A DNA stretch of 64,000 bases from contig VNWV01000006.1 in NCBI GenBank assembly GCA_009801085.1, positions 2,666,001 through 2,730,000 of the forward strand. The letters are read 5' to 3'. The notes under the pieces are model-generated. The model worked only from the letters and a program-made list of their open reading frames with translations, ran no database searches and was not told the origin of the DNA. This DNA is from Lasiodiplodia sp. COLG20 (taxonomy: Eukaryota; Ascomycota; Dothideomycetes; Botryosphaeriales; Botryosphaeriaceae). Positions within the stretch are counted from its first letter, which is position 1. The number at the start of each line of letters is the position of its first letter. This document shows positions 49,590-61,039 of this stretch, piece by piece. The position numbers and the translations under genes are program-made.

Positions 49590-50476
49590 ATGTCCGCGAG
49601 AGTCCAGCCAGGCGGCCGTCCCGGCGGCTCGAGGTTCGCACAGTTCAAGCTGGTGCTACTGGGTGAGTGTGCCGTCCATGCCAGAGATGCCGCGGCCCGC
49701 AACAGAGTGCTGACCGGTCGCAGGAGAGTCCGCCGTCGGAAAGGTTTGCCCCGCCCCTCGACTGGCGGTCACGCCCGCAATGCTGATACACCGCGCAGAG
49801 TTCGCTCGTCCTGCGCTTCGTCAAGGTGCGCCCCCTCGGGTTCGGCGAGCCTGCTTGCCTGGCTAACCCCCGCCGCAGGACCAGTTCGACGACTACCGCG
49901 AGTCGACCATCGGCGCCGCCTTCCTAACCCAGACCATCGCCCTCGACGACACGACGACCGTCAAGTTTGAGATATGGGATACCGCAGGCCAGGAGCGCTA
50001 CAAGTCCCTGGCGCCCATGTACTACCGCAATGCCAACTGCGCCGTCGTCGTCTACGACATCACCCAGGCCGTAAGTGTCCCGCTGCCCCCCTCGGCTGGT
50101 GCGTCGTAGTAACCGCTCCTGGCCGCAGTCGTCGCTAGACAAAGCCAAGGCGTGGGTGAAGGAACTGCAGCGCCAGGCCAACGAGAACATCGTCATCGCT
50201 CTTGCCGGCAACAAGCTCGACCTGGTGACGGAAAACCCCGACAAGCGCGCAATACCCGCTGCCGACGCCGAGCAGTACGCCAGGGAGGCCGGTCTGCTGT
50301 TCTTCGAGACGTCGGCCAAGACGGCCGAGAACGTGCGGGAGCTATTCACCGCCATCGCGAAGAAGCTGCCGCTCGACCAGGCCGGCCCGCGCAGCATCAG
50401 GTCGGGCCCGCGTCCTGGCGTCGATCTGCGGCCCGAGGCAACCAGCGGCCAGGGCGCCGCGGGCTGCAACTGCTAG
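49590..50476 (+). CDS. VPS21: Rab5-family small GTPase (Vps21/Ypt5)
   Basis: Early-endosome GTPase controlling fusion and phosphoinositide kinase recruitment. Five exons (49590-49662, 49724-49743, 49799-49825, 49879-50070, 50129-50476) join in frame to 219 residues; two are only 20 and 27 nt. Nucleotide-binding motifs: GESAVGKS (25-32), switch I with [18 protein letters not shown] (73-79), NKLD (132-135), ETSAK (164-168). Rab5-specific text is [20 protein letters not shown] and [20 protein letters not shown]. The C-terminus CNC is a CXC geranylgeranylation site. The exon lengths are small, so automatic gene callers may miss exons 2 and 3. Confidence 0.96.
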
Positions 50477-51294
50477 CCTTCTCCCGTCTTCGTTTTTGCT
50501 ATTCCCCCCTTTGCTATGGACAGACCATGCCTCGAGCCGGAAGCGCGCTGGCTGGTGCATCATCAGCCGTTCTTGGTAGTTGGGGTTCGGGCGTGGTGGT
50601 TTGCGTATGCGTACGTCGTTTCCTATCACAGTCAATACACTAATGATTTTCAATTTTCTTGACGGTCGTTTATGTCACGAGGAGTAACACTCAGAGCATG
50701 TCGTTATTACAGTTAGACCAGGTACAATGGATGTAAGCTGCTAGGCCAACTCTTTACTTGTGGGAGGCTCAAGCTCAAGTCCATTGGCACCATTCCAGTG
50801 TGACCTGTTGCAAGCGCCGGCCACTTCCAACGTCTTAGAATGTAAAAACGCTCGGCTATGTTCCACTTTGAGCATCTGTCACGCCTGAGACAAAATCTGG
50901 GATGATAGACCCTTTTTGGGCGTTGTGAGCAACGTGGTTTCAGACGCGTGTTCAGCACGCAATCCGCTGTCTGCAGGGCTACCATCCCCAACAACCCTTG
51001 GTTCCACAGCTCACGACACCCTCATGTTGGGGAATGAGCTGGCCATGTCCTTGACGCAAGATGCTACGGATGCATGTCTCAATAGCCAAACTTTGTGGTT
51101 TCAATGCGGATGTGGATCTCGTGTTGCGTGCCGCGCTCCCGTTTGAGCGGCTACTTCGGCTCTTGAGATTCTACGTCATCAAAATGCAGACCCACGATAT
51201 TTGGGTGTCACATGAAAAACAATTATCCACACCAAGGCCGTGCAAGTACGCAACAGCAAGGAGAAAGACCGAGAGGTAGTAGGACAGACATATT
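50477..51294. other. Intergenic after Rab5
   Basis: Rab5 3' side, then sequence without recognised genes. Composition falls toward AT past 50.7 kb. Confidence 0.45.
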
Positions 51295-51894
51295 TTACAG
51301 GCTGTCTACAACACAACACCCACCTTTGATAAGTTCATGCATCACTCCTTCCACCACCACCACACCGCCGAATTCTATCCCCGCCAGCTCATCACATTCC
51401 AACCGCATCCGCAAATTCAGTTGTTGGAAGGATGTTCCGGCCCCCCTCCCGTTTTCCCTCGCCATCGACCTCTGCTCAAACGCATGCGCCAGTTCAATCA
51501 GTGTTGACTCATCCCACTTCATACCAAAAACCGACAAACCGAATTTAATCCGAGCACTTCGTTGGCACATGTATGATGATCAGAACCCCTCACCAAGGGT
51601 ACAGCAAGTCCCTGCAAAACTGCAAAACAAAATTTTCAATCGGAGAGATAAAGATCCAGTCACGGAATCCGCGGCCTCCTCGCCAACCCCGCCCCCTACC
51701 ACCACTATCCAGCACCACGTTCCCCTCGCAGTAACACGTAATGGCACGGCTACCATCGGCGCACCCACCAGCGTCGTTACGCCGGAACTGACGCCCGTCG
51801 GCAACACGACCGCATCTGATCCTCTTTCTCCCTCCAACCGCTTAACACGCTCCTTTCCCCAGCCAGCCACCAGCCCACCTGCAACGCGCCTCAA
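51295..51894 (-). pseudogene. Relic of an amidase C-terminus
   Basis: Two minus-strand frames contain pieces typical of the end of fungal amidases (amidase-signature family): DAVVLPTGVSSG followed by GAPMVAVPL, and then KFGLSVFGMKWDESTLIELA with AHAFEQRS. They lie in different frames, with weak or broken sequence between them, and the large N-terminal part with the Ser-cis-Ser-Lys catalytic core is absent upstream. This is best read as a truncated, decayed gene at the border of the AT-rich block. Family assignment rests on the end motifs only. Confidence 0.5.
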
Positions 51895-54803
51895 AACCTC
51901 GGATCGTTACTGCCTTGTTCCTCCTTGCGTGTCCCACACTGGAATCTTTCGCCTGTCACTCCTTGTTTAGGCCCGCAAGGCCAATGGCATACGTAGACCA
52001 GGCTGAGCGTCGGACTTGCAGATAAAAGGCACGACCGGATGCCAGTCAAAAAGTCGGTACTTGTTCACGGAGGTGATAGGCAGGAGTTGGGGTGGAGCGT
52101 GATGGTCGCTTCGGACAGCGATGAAGCTGAGGGGGCGTTGCGAAAGGCGGGAAGTCCGGTGGGAGAGAGAAGAAAGAGATAGCGTCTGGTCTAGTAAATA
52201 GGACACTGCACGTGATATGATAAAGGAAGGTATGGTAGTACAAAGGAAGACCCTTCCTTAAGCAGCTGACTAACCTTGCTCACCATTTCACATCATCTAA
52301 CTTAACGTCTGCCAAAACATGGAAGTAGGACTAGACTCCTTTTGGTTCACGACATGCGTTTGTTGTCTAAACACTGTAACAGCAGGTAGAAAATACTTCC
52401 ATACGGCTCCTGGACTATAACTCCACGTTGCTTGGCTTGCAAATTGCTGTTTAGTTATCTTCTCTGCCGACTTTCTCGCCTTTCTTGTCTTCATTCGCTT
52501 TGTCAAGCCTAAATAATCTCAGAGCAATTCTCACAACCAAGCCATCGTGAGCCGCACCCAGTGTTTAAATTTTTTTTTTAAAAAAAACTTAACTAAGCTT
52601 TCCAAAGGGTGAACTGGTAGCATAAGATGGCAGCCGAAGACGTTTTCAATCTTGAAGAGGTAAAAACATCGCCCAACAGCAGAGCTATTTATTAGTCTTA
52701 TCCTTTTTACAACGGCACTGTCTTTGCCATACGTCAAGACATGGTGGCTAGTGCTCAATTATTGACAAGACACCAATGAGCGCTTTGCTTTCGCCTCCAG
52801 GTCATTTACTGATTCCGTTGACTCAGAGAGTATCGTATAGGTTTACCATTGACATAATCCGCCTGAAGTGTCTTCCAGAGGCTTGGTTATCCTCACCGCC
52901 TCAAGCCTGTACGATTTCCAGAACTGAGATCCCGCAATTCTTCCCGCATGACAAACGAAATCAAGGTCTTTTCCCAACTCTGAAGTGAATATTTGCTAAT
53001 GAGTAAATTCAGGCCACGGTAGGTAGACTACACCACCGAGCTTACTGTTCTCCTGCGGATATCAGGTCATATCAAAGAGCCGAATTCGAGGGCAATCCGT
53101 TCACAACAGAAGATGTACGCTGGATCTGGTAAATATGACGAGCATTGTAGCCATTCAATTTTTTTGTGTGCCAAAAAAGCCCTGGCTGACACCTTTATCC
53201 CAGGAACAATAGATTGCATGCCATTCGCGTTGAGCACGAGGATTACCAGACCGCACTGTTTCCAAGGATTAGTTCACTGTGCAGTTCGCTGAGGTTGTGC
53301 TTTTCGTGCTTCAAATAGAGGACATCACACCAGGTTATTGTGAGATATATCCTGGTATGTCGTCCTCTACAGCACTGGAAATCATACAACATGTCTTAGC
53401 CCCATTATTGGTGCGTCAGATCTTACAGTTCCCAACAAGTGGTCCGACAAAGTTGCAGTCATGCAGTCAGATATACTGATCCTATTTAGCAGGCTCCGTA
53501 CAATTCAAGGACATTAAAAACTACTAAGCCCCTTCCTATAGTTACATTACTTGAGTCATGGGAGTACGTGGCAGCGATGTGCATATAAAAAACATAGTGC
53601 ATGAACTCTTTCAATCTACGAAAAGGCCTAAAAAGCTTGAAGGTATGAAAAACAATATTTTGAGCAGCGACTTGATCATTCATTAACTCTGTATTTGGAG
53701 TCAGCGTAGCGCCCCCAGAGGTATAGCAAAATAGCGCCACCTCATGGTTTCACAACTTTCCCGAAGGAGTCGTACCGGATCTTGCAACTCATGCTTTACA
53801 TTGTGGCTTGGAATCTGAAATTACATGCACATGCACAGCCCTTCATAAAGCAAAAGTCTTGAACTTCTGGAGGCGGCGATGCTCGTTAAAGATACAGGTT
53901 TGAAAAGCATTCAGGTAAGTTGGAACACATCGACTATCAATCCATGGCAGAAGACGAATTTGAAACTCCAAGCGATCTCAGTACTGCATCTCTCATCTCG
54001 AAACCTCGTTATTTCCAGGATCGTAAAATGATAAAAGATGTTGTAGATGCAAGTATGACGTTAGACCGATTTCACTAACCGAGTATACAACGTGTGGCAC
54101 AGTATCGGCTTCAGGTCACTCCACAACACTGGCCGATAGGTAGAGTGTGAAAGAGTTCTTTCCCATATCATCCAACTCAAGGCGTGCTCCGGAGATAGGC
54201 CATGGGCTGCTGAAGACCTCATTGTCTAGAAGCTGTATTTTGCGGACTTAACGACTTCGACTAGTTCGTGCTCCGTACCACTTGATCTAAGATCCCTAGA
54301 GCTTGCTAACATTTCAATGGATACTACCAAGAGCGCGCTGGCATTGAAACTGCAATGTAATATTTTGAGCTTTCATAAGCGGACCTCAAATCTTTTACAG
54401 AACACCCGGCCAATCATCGACCGGACTCAGACGTTGAGAAAGCTCGGTTCCTGTTGGCAGAAACGCATCAAATAATTAACTGTTCTGCAGTCGAGACGAG
54501 CGAAGCTGATTGTGCAAAAAGTCAGTTCCGAATTGGTACTTAATGACATGATGCAGACAGAGCTCGGCGATGGGGCCTAAAAACATTATGTGGGCTTTCA
54601 GTTTCGTTTCTCGAGCTAGCCACAGCATACGCGATGCTAGGACAGTAAGGCGAAGCCATTCGATACAATATGGCCTCGGATTATGCTGAAACGTTGGCGC
54701 GCACCTCTAAAGAGAAAGCATCAGGACTTTGGCCCTCATGAACTTTTCGTGCGTTTACTTGCTCAGCGAGCACATCCAGAAAGCTTAGGACTATGCTTTA
54801 ACN
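51895..54803. other. AT-rich block without recognisable genes
   Basis: High AT, TA-rich and stop-dense in all frames; no domain could be recognised on either strand. It contains homopolymer runs (52,570-52,590). It is consistent with old repeats mutated by RIP, but no parent element is identifiable by eye. An ambiguous base (n) is at 54803. Confidence 0.45.
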
Positions 54804-54905
54804 CCTACTTCTATTCACGATGCTTAGCATAGTATTAAGTCATATACGCCTCTACCACTTGCCCAACCCTTATTTGCCATTGTAGTATATAAACTAAAGC
54901 CCCGG
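54804..54905 (+). repeat. Left arm of a perfect 102-bp inverted repeat
   Basis: Reverse complement of 55011-55112 with no mismatch that I can find. The base just outside the arm (54803) is 'n'. The arms flank a 105-base spacer. Confidence 0.9.
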
Positions 54906-55010
54906 ATCGGGTAATCCGATGCATATCAGTGGTAGTAGCTAGAGGCTCTAGTAGCTTTAATAATATTGCTCGCAGCTTTTGAAGCTTCGCTTACCTTGCC
55001 GCCTCTACCT

Positions 55011-55112
55011 CCGGGGCTTTAGTTTATATACTACAATGGCAAATAAGGGTTGGGCAAGTGGTAGAGGCGTATATGACTTAATACTATGCTAAGCATCGTG
55101 AATAGAAGTAGG
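55011..55112 (-). repeat. Right arm of the perfect 102-bp inverted repeat
   Basis: Starts CCGGGGCTTTAG and ends GAATAGAAGTAGG, exactly the reverse complement of the left arm. Identity of the arms contrasts with the decayed sequence around them. Confidence 0.9.
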
Positions 55113-55860
55113 TATAAGGCGAACATTGAAGGGCGTACTAAGCGGCCTTTTGGAAAGCGCCTACTCGAGTCGTATATTTAGTAGTTCTTAGTAGATATAG
55201 GTGATAAATATATAGAGAAGTACGAGAAGCGACCTCACTTGTACGAGTTATAGTGGTGGTGATATAGGTGGTAATATGAGGTAGTTCCTCGCGATGAGAT
55301 GCCAGTGAGTTCTCCGCATTTGCCATATATATAATTTGAGGTGAGCGACGGAGAAAAAATGAGTATCTCTGGGGGGAGTGAGAAAAGTAGGCGTTAAAAA
55401 CAAATCCACGCTAGCCATCGGCTGTGAGAGGGGACTGTACTTGATTCAGCTCCCACACGGTCATGTGCGCACACAACGGCCTTGCTGCTGTTGTGCAACA
55501 TCACCACGATATCAGCTACATCCGTTTCGAGTAATCCGTTTGCTAACGAGTTCTCGACGATTGGCTTATCAATTCTGAGCATGTCTTGCTAACTTGAGAC
55601 GTGTATGCAGGATCAGGGACGGCTGAGCCTTGTTCACGACAACCCATTATCGGGAATCCAGGACTCTTTCTCCGAGCACCGCAAAGCTCAGCCCCATTCA
55701 CCCTTTTCCGTGCGTTTAGTATGCACCCACCTGGAACGGGTTGCACAACATCAGCTTTCAGCTCTCACTCGGTAATGCTCGAATGTTGACTTGCTTTTGA
55801 ATGATTGCATTGGTCTCAACACTGTCTTACTCGCAGCCCGGCAGCCCTGACACATCCCAG
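55113..55860. other. AT-rich flank, no recognised gene
   Basis: Short frames only. Composition rises toward the tRNA-Cys region. Nothing recognised. Confidence 0.4.
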
Positions 55861-55950
55861 AAGGCAAAGGAGAAGGCCTGGGCAAAGGAGAAGTGCTAAC
55901 CTGGGATCGAACTGGTGCCACTGGGGATGGATGCTAAGCATACTTATCAT
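55855..55950 (-). pseudogene. Decayed, inverted partial copy of the tRNA-Cys locus
   Basis: Its reverse complement reads CATCCATCCCCAG, then CAGTTCGATCCCAGGTTAGC, then CTTTGCCCAGGCCTTC, which aligns with the 3' half of the tRNA-Cys gene at 56068-56153 and about 30 bases of its downstream flank. Most differences are G-to-A or C-to-T changes (GGGTTGGCG versus AGGTTAGCA). The tRNA 5' half is not clearly preserved. It cannot form a complete tRNA. Confidence 0.75.
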
Positions 55951-56067
55951 TCCGCAGGCTCCTTGCTCTTTTGTTCTCTTGTTCTCTTGCTCCCCTGCTC
56001 TCAATGCAGCTTCTGAAAATGATTTTTTTATAGTACATCAAAACGGCCCTTCCCTCCACCAAAGCAA

Positions 56068-56153
56068 GCGTCAATAGCTCAGCGGTAGAGCGTAGGATTG
56101 CAGTTAACTCAGCATCCATCCCGAGGTCCCCGGTTCGATCCCGGGTTGGCGCT
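56068..56153 (+). tRNA. tRNA-Cys(GCA) with a 14-nt intron
   Basis: Acceptor stem GCGTCAA/TTGGCGC (one G-T pair) with discriminator T, the identity base of Cys tRNAs. D-arm GCTC/GAGC, T-arm CCCGG/CCGGG with loop TTCGATC. The anticodon stem TAGGA pairs with TCCCG after removal of an intron at 56104-56117; anticodon GCA is at 56100-56102. The stem has one A-C mismatch and one T-G pair, so the gene may be slightly damaged or the intron boundary off by a base. Confidence 0.82.
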
Positions 56154-57737
56154 TCTCTTTTGCCCAGGCCTTCTTTTGCCGTCTGGAGAGTTTGCGGTTG
56201 GGAGGGGTGGTCCCAAGGATCAGTTTTGAGTCATTGGAACGTACGCAGGACAGAGGACGCATCACTGGGCCAAACAAGCAGTCAATCAGCATGGTCTTGG
56301 CCCCCGCATTGGCGTTTCTATAATTGGGTTCAGCTCTTCAGCCTCGTGTTGGTGTTTGTTTTGTTGATGCGTTGTCAAAAGGGGTTGCTGCAATTTTTCG
56401 TGGTTGGCGGGGCGGGGCTCGTGGCGGCGGGGCGGCTCGGCGGACTCGGCGGGCGGGCTTGACTGACAGCTCAAGCTTTCGGGCCGAGGGGCGGGACTGC
56501 GTCTGATCGAATGGATGGTAGGCAACCGTTGAAGATGTGGGGTCGGAGTTGTCGTACGTACAAGTTCTATCACATGGTGAAGATTCTAGGGAGGGTCGCT
56601 TCGGAAATAAAGTGGTAATGGTTTTCTTCGGACGGGAATGCGGATGCTAACTGACTGGTTAGGGCCCGAATACGGACTTGCAGCGGATTCCGTAAGATTT
56701 TGGTTCCTTGGTGGGCAATTGAAGGAAATGCCCGAGTATGAATGTAAGTAAGTCTTAATTCTACAGATGTATCTAGATATAAGATTCAATTACCTATGGA
56801 AGGTGGGGCTTGAGATCTGATGTTTCGTGAGCCGCCACAGAATCAGCTCCAACGATCGATCGAATTTTTACTTGGCGGCATTTACCTGCTGAGACGGCTG
56901 CAGCTTTAAAGTCTAATGACTTTAGTCGTTAATCTTTGCAGAAAACCGTTGCCACTAGTACGGGAGAGTTATGGCTTTTAATGATAAGAATGATGCCTTT
57001 CAGTAAATTGTTATCAGCAACAAGCGCTTGAAGCATTTCCTCTACGGCATATTCCAGCCTGATCCGCATACCCGGACAAGCTCGGAGCGTGCTTTGCTGC
57101 GGGATTCCACGTTTTGGTAAACCGACCTCCCTTTGTTGTATGCTGTCCTCTCCTTGCTTCGTATTCCAGACCTGCTCAACACTTCCTGGCAAAACAACAC
57201 CCTTCTTGGCGCCACATGCCCTGTGTGACTCTGTCATACTTATGTTTCAAGCTCGTGACATCATTCTTGGATGAACCGTCTCAGACATTCATCCAACGGC
57301 TTATTGGGCTACGACTGCTCTCACTCTACACATCAAGAATCCTTTGACTTTCAGATCACGAACGGCGCTTTACTGCCATTAGAGTATCGTTTCGTTGTGC
57401 GACAATCTGTGGTCTGGTCGATTGCGCCTCCAGGATGGCAGTGAGCAAGTCGTGCAGTGTATCAAGGGGTGGATCAACACCACATCTCAAATTCTTGGAG
57501 GGACAAGAGCGTGGCTGTGATTGGGAATCAGGAATCCCCTTCATATTACACAATCCACAGTATTTCGCGGAACACTACCAGCCCTACTGATGGAATGGGG
57601 AGATTGCAACGCCCCTTCGCAAGCTTAAACCAGCTGGTCCTGGGGCACGCCCTCAACCTCGTATACACCATGATCATCCCAAAGACCTCGAAGCTCAATT
57701 AATACGTACGACCTACAGCTCGAGATCCGAGGACATC
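56154..57737. other. Intergenic between tRNA-Cys and the large membrane-protein gene
   Basis: The first 35 bases still match the inverted copy at 55.86 kb. A minus-strand ATG frame of 102 codons (56,929-57,237) has no recognisable family and I do not call it. The last 300 bases are the promoter side of the plus-strand gene. Confidence 0.4.
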
Positions 57738-60700
57738 ATGAACGATGTATCGCCGACCAGAGACAGTTCGACCTACAGCGTCCACATAGGGGCCTGGACC
57801 AATTGGTCCCACGGACCAATCCTTGGAGCAACGCTGACGCTAGATCGTCAGAGCGGAGGTCTTCTCATCGCAGCCTTGGCCTTATTCATTGTCTGGGTCG
57901 GGACCAGCTTTTGGAGGATATGCTGCTTCACCTTCCATCAGGTCTACTCGAGCGATACCGCCAAGGATGGCCTTTACCACCAGCGGCAGGCAATTCTTCG
58001 CAATTCAGGAAGCGCCTGGCGAGGACTCACCAACCTACTCCAGGCAGGATGGGCATGGCGTCGGAACCCCAAGCTGTCTGTCTGCCACACGTTGCCCATG
58101 ATCATCTGCGCTGCGCTTTGCGCATGTGCCTTTGTCTTTGCCAGCATTTTCTCGTCGATGATAGCCACTTCGTTTGGGGATGAAGTGCTGATCTCCAGCC
58201 CGGATTGTGGGTACACAAATGCCCAATTGGATAACCCGAACACGTTGGCGGCGCAAACATTCGAGCCGTACTTGCGACAGAATGCGCTCTCATACGCCCA
58301 GTATGCGCAGCAGTGTTACAACACGAACGCCTCTACAGTTGTCGACTGCTCGCAATTTGTCAAGAAAAATCTGCTCGGCACGTCTAAAACGGATGCAACC
58401 TGCGCCTTTGGCGGCCAGATTTGCCAGGATGACTCGTCGAATCTGGACCTGGATACCGGCCTGCTTGATAGCAATGAGGATTTTGGACTCAATGCACCGC
58501 CTGAGGAGACTTTTCAATATCGCCGAAGAATTCAATGCGCACCTCTGAAGACGGAAGGATACCAGAAACAAGTCAGAATGCCGAGTAACAGGAAATACAT
58601 GAGGTACTTCTATGGCAAGAGGACATCAGGGCCTGCTCGGGACGACAACTACACTTACGAGTACTATAATGATGCTCTGAAAGTTTTGCTCGAGACAAAC
58701 ATGACAAGTGATCACCCGGACTATACTCTGAGGTACGTAATTCATCTACAACAAATACGCTTTCGTACTCACCTATTCGACACTGACTCCAATCTCCAGC
58801 GGCTTCTACTCCTTCTCAGTCAACAGCTCCATTTCCACATCGGCATCCAACTTCGAGCCCATCCCCCCTCTCAACATCCCCAACGCCGACGTCTCCCTCT
58901 TCTTCCTATCGGGCAACCAAGTCATCTACACGGCGCCCACGAACGACAGCTGGTACCGCGGCAACCGGCTCGTGACGGAAGCGTCGGCCATCCTGCCGCC
59001 CAACCCGGGCGTCCAGGGCCCGTACTTCTCGAGCGAAGCGGCGTCGCCCCTCGCCTGCGCGGTGCAGGAGCAGTACTGCAGCGCCAGCCTCCCCAACGCC
59101 GACCAGCGCTGCTCGCCCCTCGCGTCGTCGGCCGACGCTCTCGCCAACATCACCAGCATGCTTCAGCAGGCCGCCGACGAGCCGGCGCTGCAGCGGTTCA
59201 AGTGGCTGGCGGCCGCGACGACGGGCCGCGCGCTCGACCTGCCCACGGCCGTGGGGAGGCTGGGCGTGCAGCTGCTGACGGCGCGGGATCGCCTGCAGGG
59301 CGGCGTGCAGGGCGGGTTGCTGCCGGACGACCAGTGGCAGAAGGACGTGATGCACTGGCACGCGACGACGATGGCGCAGCTGCAGGGCCTGTTCGTCGAG
59401 ACGGCGACGGGCCCGCCGGGGGACGGCGTCCTCTTGCCGTGGCTGGTTCGGCCGTCTAGTCCGGCGGAGCGGGCGATGTGCCAGAATCAAGTGCGTTTTT
59501 TTCCTTCTCCCAACCTCTTTCTAAACCCAATCTCCCCTATACACACCTCCATTCTCATGCCGAACCCACCCACTAACTGCCTCGCAGAAGATCCTCAGCC
59601 CAGCCCACACCTCCTTCGCCCTCTTCCCCCTCGGCCTCATCCTCGCCCTGGGCGCCCTCATCATCCTGACGTCCTGGATCCTGCCGCCGCTGCTCATCTT
59701 CATCGCCCGCCGCCGCCTGCTGAGCACCACCTACCACCACCGGCCCTCCACCTCCTCTTCCACCTCATCCACCTCCTCCTCCTCCCCCGAATCCCCACCC
59801 CCAACCGACACGACCATCACCCCCATCACCACCACCACCGTCATCCACGCCACCGCCGCCGCCCCTCCCGCCCCCTTCTTCGTCGACCCCACCACCTACG
59901 CCCGCTACGAATGGCTCACCACCTCCACGCCCCAACTCGTCCGCCTCGCCCACGAGGGCGTCCACGGCGTCGGCGTGCCGTGGACGCGCGCCGGGCGGAG
60001 TGTGCCTGTCACCGTGCGCAAAGCGACGCCTGTGCCGACGCCGACGCCGACTGTTCCGACTACGCCTACCACTGCTGCTGATCCTGCTGCTGCTGCTGCT
60101 GCTGCTGCTCCTAACAGCGGTGTCGGTGCAAGTGTTGGAGGTGAGAAGGCGGGGGCGGCGACGGCAGGCGTGGCTACCATCCCTAGCGGCCTCGCCGTCT
60201 TCGTCCTCTCCGACCCTAAGCATCCGCGTCTCGCGCCGCCGCCGCCGCCGAGGCCGAAGGTTAAGGTCAAGCCGTTGCCGAAGAAGCCGTCGATAATGCT
60301 GGAGGTGCCGCTGGCGTCGGGGGCGGTGGGTGGTGGTGGTGGTCTAGGTGGAGCGGTAGCGGCAGTAGCGGGAGGAGAGGGCGCGGGTAGCAGCGGCGCG
60401 GGTGCTGGTGGTGGTGCCGGTGGGAGTGGTAGCGGCGGGAATGACGTAGAGATGCGGATGCGCCCACTGTCGTTGTCGTCGTCGTCGCAGCAGCAGCAGC
60501 AGCAGCCGAAGCTGTTGCCGCAGATCCGGTTGCGCGAGGTCAGCGGGTCCGAGTCGTCGGAGAACACGGCTGTCGGGGAGGGCGATGGTCTGGGGCTCAA
60601 CCTCGGCGGGAGCAGCAGCGGTGCGAATGGAGGTGTTGGTGGGGATGCTGTTGCCGGTAGTAGCAGTACTGCAGCTGCAGCTGCAGCAGCTGCTGCTCTT

Positions 60701-61039
60701 GCCGCTGCTGTTGCTGGTACTACTGTTGGTCAGGAGAGGGAAAAAAGGGAGAAAGAAAGACAGGAGAGGGCCGAGGAGCGGCGGAGGGAGCGGGAGAGGG
60801 AGGACGAGCTGCTGCGCGAGCCGCTGCTGCCGGATTACGAGAATTGGCCGCTGCCGCCGAGCGGGTCGCTGACGCCGACGCTGCCGGGGGAGGGGGAAGG
60901 GGGGAGGAGGAAGGACGGGGGTGCGGGCGAAGGTGAAGGTGGTTCGGCGGCTGCGGGGGCGGGAGCGTCGGTGCCGCCGTCGGGTAGCAGCGATACGTTG
61001 CAGGTGAAGAAGAAGCGGTTAAGTCCGGCTTTTTTGTAG
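57738..61039 (+). CDS. Large multi-pass membrane protein of unknown function
   Basis: Exons 57738-58732, 58800-59490 and 59588-61039 close in frame to 1045 residues; introns are 67 and 97 nt. No known domain is recognised. Two hydrophobic segments lie near the N-terminus (LLIAALALFIVWVGTSFW at about 41-58 and LPMIICAALCACAFVFASIF at about 118-138), then a region of about 420 residues with several Cys and possible N-glycosylation sites (NASTVVD, NYTYEY, NMTSDH, NDSWYR), then a long hydrophobic stretch near residue 575-600 (FPLGLILALGALIILTSWIL). The remaining 450 residues are low-complexity Ala/Gly/Ser/Pro/Glu with short homopolymer runs. The layout suggests an external Cys-containing domain and a large cytosolic disordered tail. 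The tail may be hard to align between species. Function unknown. Confidence 0.85.

Noticed and set aside
51212..51970. 252-codon plus-strand frame
   Set aside because: Starts at ATG but has only Pro/Thr/Ser-rich text without family features, while the opposite strand carries amidase motifs.
56929..57237. 102-codon minus-strand ATG frame
   Set aside because: No recognisable family, AT-rich surroundings, no supporting splice or neighbour evidence.
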